Notes: generated from the sequence alone by a model not told the origin. A DNA stretch of 64,000 nucleotides from Variovorax paradoxus (GCF_009755665.1 NZ_CP046622.1:4588001-4652000), one strand, 5' to 3'; numbered from the stretch's first letter, positions 10,247-21,841 are shown. A program made the numbers and translations.

Positions 10247-11386
10247 TCAGCTCGGCATCAGCACCATGTTGTCGCGGTGCACCATCTCTGGCTCCGCAAC
10301 ATAGCCCAGCAAGCGTTCGAATTCCGATGACGGCTTGCGGCACAGCAAGCGCGCCTCGACGCTCGAGTAGTTGGCGAGGCCGCGGGCCAGCTCAACGCCG
10401 TCGGTGTCGCGCACGGCGATCACGTCGCCGCGCGAAAACTCGCCCGAGACGCCCGTCATGCCGATGGGCAGCAGGCTCTTGCCTTCGGCGCGCACCTTGG
10501 CCGCGGCGCCGGCATCGACGGTCACGGAGCCGCGCAGCTGCAGGTGGTCGGCCATCCAGCGCTTGCGGGCCTGGTGCTTGGCCGTCTGGGCGACGAGCAA
10601 AGTGCCGATGGCCTCGCCGCGTGCGAGGCGCAGCAGGGCATCGGGTTCGCGGCCCCAGGCAATCACGGTGGAAGCGCCGGAGCCGGCCGCGCGCTTGGCC
10701 GCCAGGATCTTGGTGATCATGCCGCCGCGGCCGAGGCTGGAGCCCGCTCCGCCCGCCATGGCTTCGAGCGCCGGATCGCCTGCCGCCGCTTCGTGCACGA
10801 ACTTGGCGTCCGGATCTTTGCGCGGATCAGCCGTGAAGAGGCCTTTCTGGTCGGTGAGGATGACCAGCGCATCGGCCTCGACCAGGTTGGCTACGAGCGC
10901 GCCGAGCGTGTCGTTGTCGCCGAACTTGATTTCGTCGTTGACGACGGTATCGTTCTCGTTGATGACCGGCACCACGCCGAGCCTCAGCAGCGTGACGAGG
11001 GTGGAGCGCGCGTTGAGGTAGCGCTCGCGGTCGGCCAGGTCGGCATGGGTCAGCAGCACTTGCGCGCTGCCCATTTCGTTTTCGCGCAGCTTGGTTTCGT
11101 ACATCTGGGCCAAGCCCATCTGCCCGACGGCCGCCGCGGCCTGGAGCTCGTGGACTTCGTGCGGCCGGGTGCGCCAGCCAAGGCGCTTCATGCCTTCGGC
11201 AATTGCGCCGCTAGACACCATCACGACCTCTCGTCCATCGCTAACCAGCGCCGCAAGCTGGCGGCACCATTCGCCGATGGCGCGTTCGTCCAGACCGCGC
11301 CCCTCGTTGGTGACAAGGCTCGAGCCCACCTTGACGACGATTCGGCGGGCGTCCCGCAAGGCAGTGGATCCGGAATTCGAGGTCAT
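10247..11386 (-). CDS. proB: Glutamate 5-kinase
   Basis: ProB phosphorylates glutamate to start proline synthesis and is the feedback-inhibited step. The ATG at 11386 gives 379 residues ([21 protein letters not shown]). The amino-acid-kinase domain carries [11 protein letters not shown] near 16-26, PVINENDTV near 144-152 and the GRGGMITK motif near 220-227. A C-terminal PUA domain follows from about 285. It sits in the usual rplU-rpmA-obgE-proB order. Confidence 0.95.
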   Translation of the reverse strand: MTSNSGSTALRDARRIVVKVGSSLVTNEGRGLDERAIGEWCRQLAALVSDGREVVMVSSGAIAEGMKRLGWRTRPHEVHELQAAAAVGQMGLAQMYETKLRENEMGSAQVLLTHADLADRERYLNARSTLVTLLRLGVVPVINENDTVVNDEIKFGDNDTLGALVANLVEADALVILTDQKGLFTADPRKDPDAKFVHEAAAGDPALEAMAGGAGSSLGRGGMITKILAAKRAAGSGASTVIAWGREPDALLRLARGEAIGTLLVAQTAKHQARKRWMADHLQLRGSVTVDAGAAAKVRAEGKSLLPIGMTGVSGEFSRGDVIAVRDTDGVELARGLANYSSVEARLLCRKPSSEFERLLGYVAEPEMVHRDNMVLMPS

Positions 11387-11452
11387 TTGAGGCTGTGGCG
11401 GTCGGTCTTGAAAGCTGCTTGTTCTGCTATGTGTGGAAAGCTGGCGTCGCAT

Positions 11453-11489
11453 CGGCCTCGAAGCGGGCATCGGATGCCCGAGGAGGCCG
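11453..11489 (-). terminator. Long two-part hairpin between obgE and proB
   Basis: An outer 7-bp stem (CGGCCTC with GAGGCCG) encloses an inner 7-bp stem (CGGGCAT, loop CGG, ATGCCCG). No T-run follows in either direction. It may attenuate read-through into proB or stabilise the upstream message. Confidence 0.4.
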
Positions 11490-11497
11490 CGCGGCTC

Positions 11498-12905
<1,408 letters not shown>

Positions 12906-12917
12906 GGAATCTGCTCC

Positions 12918-13229
12918 TTAGCCGGCGATCGCGCCGATTTGCAGTTCGGTGAACTGCTGGCGATGGCCTTGACGTTTCTGATAGTGCTTACGACGGCGCA
13001 TCTTGAAGATGCCAACCTTGTCGTGCTTGCCGTGCGACAGTACCGTGACTGTCACCGTTGCGCCGGACACCAGGGGCGTACCAACCTTGATTTCGCTGCC
13101 GTTGCCGACTGCGAGAACTTGGTCGATCACGATTTCCTGGCCTACATCCGCAGCAATCTGTTCTACTTTAATTTTTTCGCCGGAAGCAACGCGATACTGC
13201 TTGCCGCCGGTTTTTATGACCGCGTACAT
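12918..13229 (-). CDS. rplU: Ribosomal protein bL21
   Basis: The 103-residue product starts [20 protein letters not shown] and ends with the RNA-binding KRRQGHRQ-like region ([16 protein letters not shown]). AGAGG precedes the ATG. It is first gene of the rplU-rpmA-obgE-proB series. Confidence 0.97.
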   Translation of the reverse strand: MYAVIKTGGKQYRVASGEKIKVEQIAADVGQEIVIDQVLAVGNGSEIKVGTPLVSGATVTVTVLSHGKHDKVGIFKMRRRKHYQKRQGHRQQFTELQIGAIAG

Positions 13230-13279
13230 GTGAACCTCTTGGGAGTATGAGCTCTACGGCGAATTCCGCAGAGCCCAAG

Positions 13280-13285
13280 ATTCTA
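13280..13285 (-). promoter_or_regulatory. Putative -10 element of rplU
   Basis: TAGAAT on the minus strand would place the transcription start about 44 bases before the rplU ATG. The matching -35 region is poor. Confidence 0.4.
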
Positions 13286-13351
13286 GCACGGTTTGCACGC
13301 GCTAACATGGTTTCCGCCCAAGCCGGCCCCGGACGACCTCCCGCTCGTCCC

Positions 13352-13357
13352 TATAAT
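13352..13357 (+). promoter_or_regulatory. Putative -10 element of ispB
   Basis: TATAAT on the plus strand, in the region diverging from rplU. A start near 13364 is consistent with translation of ispB from the TTG at 13421 rather than from the upstream ATG codons. No good -35 hexamer is visible. Confidence 0.4.
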
Positions 13358-13420
13358 CTGCGCCTTCCGGCCTCGTGCCGCCGCTACCTTCCGCACTCAG
13401 ACGCGCCGCGCGCAAACGCT

Positions 13421-14413
13421 TTGCCAGTTCACGCCGCCGATACCTCCCCCACCGCCACTGTGCTGGATTTGATCGCCGGCGACATGGTCGAAGTCGACCA
13501 TGTGATTGCGCGGCGCCTCGATACAGGCGTGCCCCTGGTCAGCCAGGTTTCGAAGTACATCATCTCCGCAGGCGGGAAGCGCCTGCGCCCGGCACTTCTG
13601 CTGCTCATGTCGGGGGCCCTCGGGTACACCGGCGAACAGCGCTTCAACCTGGCGGCGGTGGTGGAGTTCATCCACACCGCCACGCTGCTGCACGACGATG
13701 TTGTCGACGAATCGACCTTGCGGCGCGGGCGCCCCACGGCCAACGAATCGTTCGGAAATCCGGCCAGCGTGCTGGTTGGCGACTTCCTGTACTCGCGCGC
13801 CTTCCAGATGATGTTGGATGCAAACAACATGCGCATCATGCAAATTCTGGCCGAAGCGACCAATGTGATCGCCGAAGGCGAAGTGTTGCAGCTGATGAAC
13901 ATGCATGACGCGTCGCTGGACGAAGCCGCCTACCTGCGCGTGATCCGCTCGAAAACCGCCAAGCTTTTCGAAGCCAGCACGCGGCTTGCCGCCGTTCTGG
14001 CCGGCGCCACCCCGGAAGTCGAGGAGGCCTGCGCCACCTACGGCCAAGCGTTGGGCACGGCCTTTCAGGTGATCGACGACGTGCTCGACTACGCCGGTGA
14101 TGCGCACGAAACAGGCAAAAACGTGGGTGACGATCTTCGCGAGGGCAAGACGACGCTGCCCCTGATCTTTGCCATGCGGCGCGGCAGTGCCGAGCAGGCC
14201 GAACTGGTGCGCGCGGCCATTCAGGCGGGCGATACGGCCCAACTGGGCAAGATCGTGGAAATCGTCCACAGCACCGGGGCGCTGGAAGCATCGCGCGCCG
14301 CGGCAGCGGACGAAGCGAAACGTGCGATTCACGCATTGCGCGACTTTCCGTCCAATTTGCATGCCGACGGTTTGCTACAATTGGCGGCTCAGTTGCTTGA
14401 GCGACGTGCCTGA
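13421..14413 (+). CDS. ispB: Octaprenyl (polyprenyl) diphosphate synthase
   Basis: IspB makes the side chain of ubiquinone from farnesyl diphosphate and isopentenyl diphosphate. The conserved domain has GGKRLRPALLLL near 46-57, the first aspartate-rich motif DDVVD and the second DDVLD. I place the start at TTG 13421 (330 residues): upstream frame to ATG 13247 is low-complexity, overlaps the rplU promoter, and a TATAAT lies at 13352. ATG 13307 remains possible. The start is therefore less certain than the identity. Confidence 0.88.
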   Translation: MPVHAADTSPTATVLDLIAGDMVEVDHVIARRLDTGVPLVSQVSKYIISAGGKRLRPALLLLMSGALGYTGEQRFNLAAVVEFIHTATLLHDDVVDESTLRRGRPTANESFGNPASVLVGDFLYSRAFQMMLDANNMRIMQILAEATNVIAEGEVLQLMNMHDASLDEAAYLRVIRSKTAKLFEASTRLAAVLAGATPEVEEACATYGQALGTAFQVIDDVLDYAGDAHETGKNVGDDLREGKTTLPLIFAMRRGSAEQAELVRAAIQAGDTAQLGKIVEIVHSTGALEASRAAAADEAKRAIHALRDFPSNLHADGLLQLAAQLLERRA

Positions 14414-14462
14414 ACACCTCACAAGAGTTGGCAAGGACGACTTCTCTTTTTCTGCAACCAAT

Positions 14463-14539
14463 CGGGGTGTAGCTTAGCCTGGTAGAGCGCTACGTTCGGG
14501 ACGTAGAGGCCGGAGGTTCGAATCCTCTCACCCCGACCA
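14463..14539 (+). tRNA. tRNA-Pro (anticodon CGG)
   Basis: A full cloverleaf can be drawn: acceptor CGGGGTG pairs with CACCCCG, the anticodon stem CTACG/CGTAG encloses loop TTCGGGA (anticodon CGG, reading CCG), and the T-arm has GGAGG-TTCGAAT-CCTCT. The discriminator A and the encoded CCA end the gene. G37 after the anticodon is typical of tRNA-Pro. Confidence 0.96.
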
Positions 14540-14654
14540 GTCTTTGAGGCTGGCACAAATAATGCCCGTGCCTGTTGCTGTGTAGCGATTTACAGGACGC
14601 GGGTGTTCAGCGATGATCGTGAAGCATTTTTTCACATCTTTTGCAATTCGCTGA

Positions 14655-16394
14655 ATGGCTGCCGCCGAACTTCCTGTTAAAGAAAACACGCAAATCGCCC
14701 TTCCGGGCCTTGCGCGCGCCTTGGTTTCGGCCGGCAAGCTTCCTGCAAAAACAGCGGAAGACATCTACCAGAAGTCGCTGAGCAGCCGGACCAGCTTCAT
14801 TGCAGAGCTGACCGGCAGCGGCGCCGTCTCGGCCGCCGACCTGGCCCACACGCTTTCTTCCGCCTTTGGCGCTCCGCTGCTCGACCTGGACGCGATCGAC
14901 CACCAGCGGCTGCCCAAGGACCTGCTCGACCCGAAGCTGTGCCTTGCATACCGCATCGTGGTGCTCAGCAAGCGCAACAACCGTCTCATCGTTGCGACAG
15001 CGGACCCTTCCGATCAGCAGGCCGTGGAAAAGATCAAGTTCGCGTCCCAGATGGGCGTGGACTGGGTCATTGCCGAGTACGACAAGCTGTCGCGCATGAT
15101 CGAGGCCGCTGCTGTCAGCGCATCGGAAACCCTCAACAATATCGTCGGCGGTGGGGATTTCGAGTTCGATGACGTCACGGCGGACACCTCGGGCGATACG
15201 AACGAACAGGCGGCTATCGCCGAAGTCGAGGATGCCCCGGTCGTCCGGTTCCTGCACAAGATGCTGCTCGATGGCGTCAGCATGCGCGCATCGGACATTC
15301 ACTTCGAGCCGTACGAGCACAACTACCGGGTGCGCTTTCGCATCGACGGCGAACTGCGCGAAATCGCCAGCCCGCCGACGCTCATCAAGGACAAGTTGGC
15401 CTCTCGGATCAAGGTCATTTCCCGGCTCGATATCTCCGAAAAGCGCATCCCGCAAGACGGGCGCATGAAGCTCAAGATCGGCCCGGATCGCGTGATCGAT
15501 TTTCGGGTGAGCACTTTGCCCACGCTGTTCGGCGAGAAGATCGTGATCCGTATCTTGGATCCGAGCAGCGCGCGGCTTGGCATCGATGCGCTTGGTTACG
15601 ACGCGGACGAAAAAGAGCGGCTGCTGAGTGCGATCGGCCGTCCTTACGGCATGGTGCTGGTGACGGGCCCCACGGGTTCCGGAAAGACGGTGTCGCTCTA
15701 CACCTGCCTGAACCTGCTGAACCAGCCCGGCGTCAACATTGCCACGGCGGAAGATCCGTCCGAAATCAACCTGCCCGGGGTGAACCAGGTCAACGTCAAC
15801 GAACGCGCCGGACTCACCTTCGCCGCCGCGCTGCGCGCCTTTCTCCGGCAAGATCCCGACATCATCATGGTCGGTGAAATCCGGGACCTCGAAACAGCCG
15901 ACATCTCGATCAAGGCCGCCCAAACGGGCCACCTGGTGCTTTCGACGCTGCACACGAACGACGCGCCGACCACGCTCACACGCATGCGGAACATGGGCAT
16001 CGCGCCGTTCAACATTGCCTCGAGCGTCATCCTGATCACTGCGCAACGCCTGGCTCGCCGCCTATGCCATCTCTGCCGCGCGCCGGCCGACGTGCCGCGC
16101 CAGGCCCTGCTCGATGCGGGCTTCAAGGAAGAAGAGCTCGACGGCTCCTGGAAGCCCTATCGTCCGATCGGCTGCTCCGCGTGCAACGGCGGCTACAAGG
16201 GCCGCGTCGGCATCTACCAGGTGATGCCGATCTCCGAAGCTATCCAAGCCATCATCCTGCGCGACGGCAGCGCGTTGGACATTGCGCGCCAGTCCGAAGC
16301 CGAGGGCGTTCGCTCGCTGCGGCAGTCCGGTCTCAGAAAAGTCATGCAAGGGCTTACCTCACTCGAGGAAGTGGTGGCGGTCACCAACGAATAA
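14655..16394 (+). CDS. pilB: Type IV pilus assembly ATPase PilB
   Basis: PilB powers pilus extension at the inner membrane. The 579-residue product has an N-terminal MshEN-like region, then the secretion ATPase domain with Walker A GPTGSGKT at about 338-345, an Asp box, Walker B (DPDIIMVGEIRD) near 405-416, His box (TGHLVLSTLHTNDAPT) and a four-cysteine zinc motif, CHLC at about 472-475 and GCSAC about 25 residues later. It opens the pilBCD operon. No pilin gene is in the window, so the substrate pilin is encoded elsewhere. Confidence 0.95.
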   Translation: MAAAELPVKENTQIALPGLARALVSAGKLPAKTAEDIYQKSLSSRTSFIAELTGSGAVSAADLAHTLSSAFGAPLLDLDAIDHQRLPKDLLDPKLCLAYRIVVLSKRNNRLIVATADPSDQQAVEKIKFASQMGVDWVIAEYDKLSRMIEAAAVSASETLNNIVGGGDFEFDDVTADTSGDTNEQAAIAEVEDAPVVRFLHKMLLDGVSMRASDIHFEPYEHNYRVRFRIDGELREIASPPTLIKDKLASRIKVISRLDISEKRIPQDGRMKLKIGPDRVIDFRVSTLPTLFGEKIVIRILDPSSARLGIDALGYDADEKERLLSAIGRPYGMVLVTGPTGSGKTVSLYTCLNLLNQPGVNIATAEDPSEINLPGVNQVNVNERAGLTFAAALRAFLRQDPDIIMVGEIRDLETADISIKAAQTGHLVLSTLHTNDAPTTLTRMRNMGIAPFNIASSVILITAQRLARRLCHLCRAPADVPRQALLDAGFKEEELDGSWKPYRPIGCSACNGGYKGRVGIYQVMPISEAIQAIILRDGSALDIARQSEAEGVRSLRQSGLRKVMQGLTSLEEVVAVTNE

Positions 16395-16423
16395 CGAACA
16401 CACCGTAAGAAATCGGAGATCGA

Positions 16424-17653
16424 ATGGCAACAGTGGCATCCAAGCGCACTTCAAACACGCTCAAGGAATCTGTCTACGAGTGGGAAGGCAAGGACCGCAA
16501 CGGCAAGCTGGTGCGCGGCGAACTCCGCGCGGCCGGCGAGAACCAAGTGCAGGCCGCATTGCGCCGCCAGGGCGTTCTTGCATCCAAGATCAAGAAGCGC
16601 CGCATGCGCTCGGGCAAGACGATCAAGCCCAAGGACATCGCGATCTTCACGCGCCAACTGGCAACGATGATGAAGGCGGGCGTTCCCTTGCTGCAGTCGT
16701 TCGACATCGTCGGCCGGGGCAACGCCAACCCGAGCGTTGCCAAGCTGTTGAACGACATCCGCAGCGACGTGGAGACCGGAACCTCGCTTTCGGCGGCCTT
16801 CCGCAAGTTTCCGAAGTATTTCGACAACCTCTACTGCAACCTGGTGGAGGCTGGCGAGGCCGCCGGTATCCTGGAAGACCTGCTGGACCGCCTTGCCACC
16901 TACATGGAAAAGACCGAGGCGATCAAGTCGAAGATCAAGTCGGCGCTGATGTATCCGACGTCGGTGGTGGTGGTGGCGTTTGTCGTGGTGGCCATCATCA
17001 TGATCTTCGTGATTCCTGCGTTCAAGCAGGTGTTCACTTCCTTCGGTGCCGATCTGCCCGCCCCAACGCTCTTCGTGATGGCCATGAGTGAGTTCTTCGT
17101 CTCGTACTGGTGGCTGATCTTCGGCGGAATTGGCGGGGGCATTTACTTCTTCCTGCAGGCCTGGAAGCGCAACGAAAAAGTGCAACGCGTGATGGACCGC
17201 GCACTGCTGCGCGTGCCGATCTTCGGCACTCTCATCGAAAAATCGTGCGTGGCCCGCTGGACCCGCACCCTGGCCACCATGTTTGCCGCGGGCGTTCCAC
17301 TGGTCGAAGCACTCGATTCCGTGGGTGGCGCATCGGGCAATACCGTTTACGGCGACGCCACGGCCAAGATCCAGCAAGAGGTCTCGACCGGCACCAGCCT
17401 CACCACCGCCATGACCAACGTCAACCTGTTTCCCTCGATGGTGATCCAGATGACGGCCATCGGTGAAGAGTCCGGCTCCATCGACCACATGCTGGGCAAG
17501 GCCGCCGACTTCTACGAATCCGAAGTGGACGACATGGTGGCCGGCCTCTCGAGCCTGATGGAGCCCATCATCATCGTGTTCCTGGGCACGATCATCGGCG
17601 GCATCGTGGTGTCCATGTACCTGCCTATCTTCAAGCTGGGCCAAGTCGTTTGA
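16424..17653 (+). CDS. pilC: Type IV pilus inner-membrane platform protein PilC
   Basis: The 409-residue protein has two GspF/T2SF domains (about 75-200 and 280-400), each ending in membrane helices, matching the PilC platform that couples PilB to pilin insertion. It starts 29 bases after pilB and its TGA overlaps the pilD start. Confidence 0.95.
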   Translation: MATVASKRTSNTLKESVYEWEGKDRNGKLVRGELRAAGENQVQAALRRQGVLASKIKKRRMRSGKTIKPKDIAIFTRQLATMMKAGVPLLQSFDIVGRGNANPSVAKLLNDIRSDVETGTSLSAAFRKFPKYFDNLYCNLVEAGEAAGILEDLLDRLATYMEKTEAIKSKIKSALMYPTSVVVVAFVVVAIIMIFVIPAFKQVFTSFGADLPAPTLFVMAMSEFFVSYWWLIFGGIGGGIYFFLQAWKRNEKVQRVMDRALLRVPIFGTLIEKSCVARWTRTLATMFAAGVPLVEALDSVGGASGNTVYGDATAKIQQEVSTGTSLTTAMTNVNLFPSMVIQMTAIGEESGSIDHMLGKAADFYESEVDDMVAGLSSLMEPIIIVFLGTIIGGIVVSMYLPIFKLGQVV

Positions 17654-18618
17654 TGCTGGTTTCGCGGGAGTTCGACGCCGCTTTCGCGGGCGTCCTGGGC
17701 CTGCTGGTCGGCAGCTTCCTCAACGTGGTGATCTACCGCACCCCGGTGATGATGTACAGGGGCTGGCTGGCGGATGCCGTGGCCAATCTCATGTCGTCCA
17801 AGGATGCACCATCGCTCTGGGCGCTGGTGTTCGGGCCGAAATCAGCGCCTCCTGCCGGGCTTGAAGCCGCTGCGGACAAGGCTGCCTTGGCTATCGAGAA
17901 CTTGCCGCCCTTCAACCTGGCCCAGCCGGCATCGCGTTGCGGGGCTTGCGGGCACAGGATCCGGTGGTACCAGAACATTCCGGTGTTGAGCTATCTCGTG
18001 CTGCGGGGCCGTTGCGGCGCCTGCAAGACGTCCATCAGCCCGCGCTATCCGCTGGTTGAACTGATCACGGGTGCGCTCTTCGCGCTTTGCGCCTATCGCT
18101 TCGGCCTGACGTCCACCGGCGCACTCTGGGCGGCGTTCGCGGCGCTGCTCGTGTGCCAATTCCTGATCGATTTCGATACGCAGTTCCTGCCGGACTCGCT
18201 CAACTACCCGCTGCTCTGGCTGGGACTCGTCGGCGCGGCCATGGGCTGGACGGGCGTTGCGTTGAGTTCCGCGGTCTGGGGCGCCGTGTTCGGCTACCTG
18301 AGCCTCTGGCTTGTGTACCATGGCTATCGCCTGGCCACAGGCAAGGAAGGCATGGGATATGGCGACTTCAAACTACTGGCTGCGTTGGGCGCATGGCTCG
18401 GGGCCGACTACCTCATCGCCATCGTCCTCGTTTCTTCGCTGGTGGGCGCAGTGATCGGCCTCACGCTGCGGCTCGTCGGCAAGCTGGCGCACAAGGACAT
18501 TCCCATGGCGTTCGGCCCCTTCCTCGCCGGGGCGGGCCTGGTCTGCCTTGTCGTGGGCCCTGAAGTCGTGCGGCAGTGGATTCCCTTCGCCTTTCCGCTC
18601 GGCCCATTGATTCGTTGA
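17653..18618 (+). CDS. pilD: Prepilin peptidase / N-methyltransferase PilD
   Basis: PilD cleaves and N-methylates type IV prepilins and type II pseudopilins. The 321-residue product has a cytoplasmic four-cysteine motif (CGACG near 97-101 and CGAC near 122-125), then multiple membrane helices. The two catalytic aspartates lie in [10 protein letters not shown] and [12 protein letters not shown]. The ATG at 17653 shares its A with the pilC stop, a coupled overlap. The loop before the cysteines (about 36-85) is longer than in the shortest PilD proteins. Confidence 0.94.
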   Translation: MLVSREFDAAFAGVLGLLVGSFLNVVIYRTPVMMYRGWLADAVANLMSSKDAPSLWALVFGPKSAPPAGLEAAADKAALAIENLPPFNLAQPASRCGACGHRIRWYQNIPVLSYLVLRGRCGACKTSISPRYPLVELITGALFALCAYRFGLTSTGALWAAFAALLVCQFLIDFDTQFLPDSLNYPLLWLGLVGAAMGWTGVALSSAVWGAVFGYLSLWLVYHGYRLATGKEGMGYGDFKLLAALGAWLGADYLIAIVLVSSLVGAVIGLTLRLVGKLAHKDIPMAFGPFLAGAGLVCLVVGPEVVRQWIPFAFPLGPLIR

Positions 18619-18628
18619 AGAGCGCGTG

Positions 18629-19231
18629 ATGCGGCGCATCGGCTTGACGGGCGGAATCGGAAGCGGCAAGAGCACTGTCGCGGCGTTGCTGGTCGCCGAG
18701 GGCGCCGTGCTCGTCGACACCGACGCCATCGCGCGCCGCATTGCCGAACCCGGCGGCATTGCAATGCCCGCCATCGAAGCCGCGTTCGGCCGCACCGTGG
18801 TCGCGTCGGATGGCGGCCTCGATCGCGCCGGCATGCGGCAACTCGTGTTCGCCGACAGCAGCGCCAGGAAGCGCCTAGAGTCGATCCTCCACCCGCTGAT
18901 CGGCGCCGAAACGGAACGGCTGGCTGCGGCCGCAGGGCAGTCCCCGGTCGTTTTCGATGTGCCGCTTCTGGTCGAATCCGGCCGCTGGCGCGCCAACGTC
19001 GACAGGGTGCTCGTGGTCGATGCGACCGAGGAAACGCAGCTGCGCCGCGTCATGGCGCGCTCGGGCTGGACGCCCGACGCCGTGCGCGCAGTGATCGCCC
19101 AGCAGGCTGCGCGCAGGCTGCGCAGGGCGGCCGCGGATGCGGTCATTTTCAACGAGTCGCTCTCGCTGGAGGAACTCGGCCGAGAGGTACGGAGTCTCTG
19201 GAAGCTGTGGGCTTCGCCCGGCACGCGATAA
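18629..19231 (+). CDS. coaE: Dephospho-CoA kinase
   Basis: CoaE carries out the last step of coenzyme A synthesis. The 200-residue protein has the P-loop GGIGSGKST at about 7-15 and the conserved [11 protein letters not shown] near 108-118. A GTG three bases upstream is the only alternative start. Order pilD-coaE is conserved in beta-proteobacteria; zapD normally follows directly, but here two acylation genes intervene. Confidence 0.95.
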   Translation: MRRIGLTGGIGSGKSTVAALLVAEGAVLVDTDAIARRIAEPGGIAMPAIEAAFGRTVVASDGGLDRAGMRQLVFADSSARKRLESILHPLIGAETERLAAAAGQSPVVFDVPLLVESGRWRANVDRVLVVDATEETQLRRVMARSGWTPDAVRAVIAQQAARRLRRAAADAVIFNESLSLEELGREVRSLWKLWASPGTR

Positions 19232-19305
19232 TTCGAGACTTGCCGCAGCAGCGGCTGCACAACGATCAAGACAGAGAAGGCGCCACCGGGGTGCCATTCC
19301 CCGCG

Positions 19306-20799
19306 ATGCTTTTCAACTCGTATCCTTTTATTTTTGTCTTCTTTCCGCTGGTCCTGATCGGTTTCTTCCTGATCGGCAAGCGCAATGCTCGGGCCGCTGC
19401 CGGGTTTCTTGCCCTGGCATCGCTGTTCTTCTACGGCTGGTGGAGCGTCAAGGCGCTTCCGCTGCTGCTAGCGTCGATCTGTATTAACTACTGGTTCGGC
19501 CTGCGCCTGACCCCCGCTCCAGGGCGGGACGAACGCAAGCGAAAGTCCCTGCTGATCATCGCGCTGGTGGTCAACCTCGGCGTGCTGGCGATCTTCAAGT
19601 ACGCCAATTTCTTCGTTTCGAATGTGAACGACGGGCTGGCCGCGGCGGGCCTCTCGCAGATCCCGCTGCTGCACATCGTGCTGCCGATCGGCATCTCGTT
19701 TTATACCTTCACCCAGATCGCCTTCCTGGTCGACTGCTGGCAGGGCAAAGTGCATGAGCGCAGCTTCATCCACTACGTGCTGTTCGTCACCTATTTTCCG
19801 CACCTGATCGCCGGCCCGGTGCTGCACCACGCGCAGATGATGCCGCAGTTCGGCAACCCATCCACCTACCGGGTCAACGCCAGCAACATTGCGCTGGGCC
19901 TGGGTATCTTCACTTTCGGCCTGGCCAAGAAGATGCTGATTGCCGACCCGCTCGGGCAGTACGCGGACATGATGTTCAAGGGCGTGCACGAGGGCGTGCT
20001 GCCCTCGCTGTACACCGCGTGGCTCGGCGTGCTTGCCTATACGCTGCAGATCTATTTCGACTTCTCGGGCTATTCGGACATGGCGGTCGGCCTGTCCCTT
20101 TGCATGGGCGTGCAGTTGCCGCTCAACTTCCGCTCGCCGTACAAGTCGACCAACATCATCGAGTTCTGGCGCCGCTGGCACATCTCGCTTTCGAACTTCC
20201 TGCGCGACTATCTCTACGTGCCGCTCGGCGGCAACCGCAAGGGCCCGGCCCGGCGCTACCTGAACCTGTTCCTCACCATGCTGCTGGGCGGCCTGTGGCA
20301 CGGCGCCGCATGGACCTTCGTGATCTGGGGCGCGCTGCACGGCCTCTTCCTCATGGTCAACCACCTCTGGAACGCCACGGTCCGTCGCGGCAAGACAAGC
20401 TCGTCACGCCTCGGCCGCGTGCTCGGGTGGTTCATCACCTTCCTGTGCGTGATGGTGGCGTGGGTGGTTTTCCGCGCCGACAGCATGACGGCGGCCGTCG
20501 AGATCTACAAGGGCATGCTGGGCATGCACGGCGTGATTCCGAGCGCTTTCGGCGAGTTCAAGGTACCGTTCCGCAAACCCGAGTTCTTCCAGACGATGCT
20601 GGCCGGCCTCGTCATCTGCCTGGCGCTGCCTCCGACCATCACGCTCGACCGCTGGATCCCGTCCGTCGCCGCGCTTGCCGGCCGTCCCGCGCTCAACCGC
20701 ATTGCGACGCTGCTGACGGCGTTGGGATGCGTTTTCCTCTTCGGACTGTGCGTGTCGAAATTCGGCAACTACAGTCCCTTCCTCTATTTCCAGTTCTGA
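19306..20799 (+). CDS. MBOAT-family O-acyltransferase, AlgI-like
   Basis: The 497-residue integral membrane protein starts MLFNSYPFIFVFFPLVL, the standard AlgI N-terminus. It has about ten to twelve hydrophobic segments, WRRWHISLSNFLRDYLYVPLGG in the centre, and the MBOAT active-site histidine in GGLWHGAAWTFVIWG near 325-340. AlgI-type proteins move acetyl groups across the inner membrane for O-acetylation of an exported polysaccharide. Its partner is probably the SGNH protein one base downstream. An in-frame GTG at 19291 is an alternative start. Confidence 0.9.
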   Translation: MLFNSYPFIFVFFPLVLIGFFLIGKRNARAAAGFLALASLFFYGWWSVKALPLLLASICINYWFGLRLTPAPGRDERKRKSLLIIALVVNLGVLAIFKYANFFVSNVNDGLAAAGLSQIPLLHIVLPIGISFYTFTQIAFLVDCWQGKVHERSFIHYVLFVTYFPHLIAGPVLHHAQMMPQFGNPSTYRVNASNIALGLGIFTFGLAKKMLIADPLGQYADMMFKGVHEGVLPSLYTAWLGVLAYTLQIYFDFSGYSDMAVGLSLCMGVQLPLNFRSPYKSTNIIEFWRRWHISLSNFLRDYLYVPLGGNRKGPARRYLNLFLTMLLGGLWHGAAWTFVIWGALHGLFLMVNHLWNATVRRGKTSSSRLGRVLGWFITFLCVMVAWVVFRADSMTAAVEIYKGMLGMHGVIPSAFGEFKVPFRKPEFFQTMLAGLVICLALPPTITLDRWIPSVAALAGRPALNRIATLLTALGCVFLFGLCVSKFGNYSPFLYFQF

Positions 20800-20800
20800 C

Positions 20801-21841
20801 ATGGAAGACACGAAACCGGCCCGCATGTGGCTCGCCATCTTCGCTGCAGGCTTTCTTGTCTGCGCCGCGCTGCTGGTCACCAGCCTGCTGACGCCCATCC
20901 CATATGGCGACCTGACACGCATCGGGCGCATTTCCGAACGCGATTTCGGATGGCACCATCCGCCTCCGCCTATTCCGGACGCCAACATAAAGGCCTCATC
21001 GATCCAGGAAGCCGATGTGCTTGTGATCGGCGACAGCTTTTCGGTTCGCTATGCCTGGCAGTCGCCGTTGGTCGGGGCTGGCTATCGCGTCGCCACCACG
21101 CACTGGGACAAGACTGGGCCGATGTGCAGCGACTTCTCGGAATGGGTGCGCAAGTCAGGCTTCAAGGGCAAGGTCGTCATCATCGAGAGCATCGAGCGCC
21201 TGCTCCAGGGACGCATCGAAGACTCGAAGGAATGCGCGGCCATGAAGCACACCTTCGTGCCCTCGCCTCCTCCGTTTGAAAATCCGTCCAAGCAGGCTCC
21301 TACCGAGTTCCGCCTGAACTGGGACGCAGAGCTGCTCAGGGGCTGGCTGACCTATCGCAATACCCGCGCCATCGAGCGTTCCGAGAGCTGGACCAACACG
21401 CCGGACCGCTGGGGTCCGCTCATTGACGCGCGCACCGTTCCCGACGGCTGCAAGCAATTCAGCCACGTCGCTTGCAACAAATTGCTCATGACGGCCGAAG
21501 ACCGCCTGATGGCGCCGCTCACCGCGGACTCCGCCGCTTTCATGGCGAAGTTCACGGAAAAAATGGCGCCATCCCTGCGCATCATCTGGATGGTCGTGCC
21601 CAACAAGAGCACGGTATACCTCGACCAAAACCATGCCGCCGCGTTCCGCAGCACGTTCAACGACCTGAAGATCGGGCCCGATCTTTTTACACTGTCCGAG
21701 CAGAACCGCTTCAAAATCACGGACTTGTATCCTGCCAACGAAACGCACGTTTCCATCGCAGGGTATCTGCTCTTCGGTCAGCGTATGCTGGAGGCTGTGC
21801 GTGAAGTGCAGCCCAACCCGGCGGCCGCGAAATCGCCTTGA
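20801..21841 (+). CDS. SGNH-type periplasmic acetyltransferase-like protein (AlgX/AlgJ-like)
   Basis: The 346-residue product has one N-terminal membrane anchor (about 9-31), then a periplasmic domain with VLVIGDSFS near 73-81, the block I nucleophile motif of SGNH enzymes. The C-terminal ETHVSIAGYLLFG contains the expected histidine, but the acidic partner usually written DxH is ExH here. In alginate and related systems such a protein receives acetyl from the AlgI-type partner and places it on the polymer. It begins one base after that gene, so they form a pair. Target glycan is unknown. Confidence 0.75.
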   Translation: MEDTKPARMWLAIFAAGFLVCAALLVTSLLTPIPYGDLTRIGRISERDFGWHHPPPPIPDANIKASSIQEADVLVIGDSFSVRYAWQSPLVGAGYRVATTHWDKTGPMCSDFSEWVRKSGFKGKVVIIESIERLLQGRIEDSKECAAMKHTFVPSPPPFENPSKQAPTEFRLNWDAELLRGWLTYRNTRAIERSESWTNTPDRWGPLIDARTVPDGCKQFSHVACNKLLMTAEDRLMAPLTADSAAFMAKFTEKMAPSLRIIWMVVPNKSTVYLDQNHAAAFRSTFNDLKIGPDLFTLSEQNRFKITDLYPANETHVSIAGYLLFGQRMLEAVREVQPNPAAAKSP

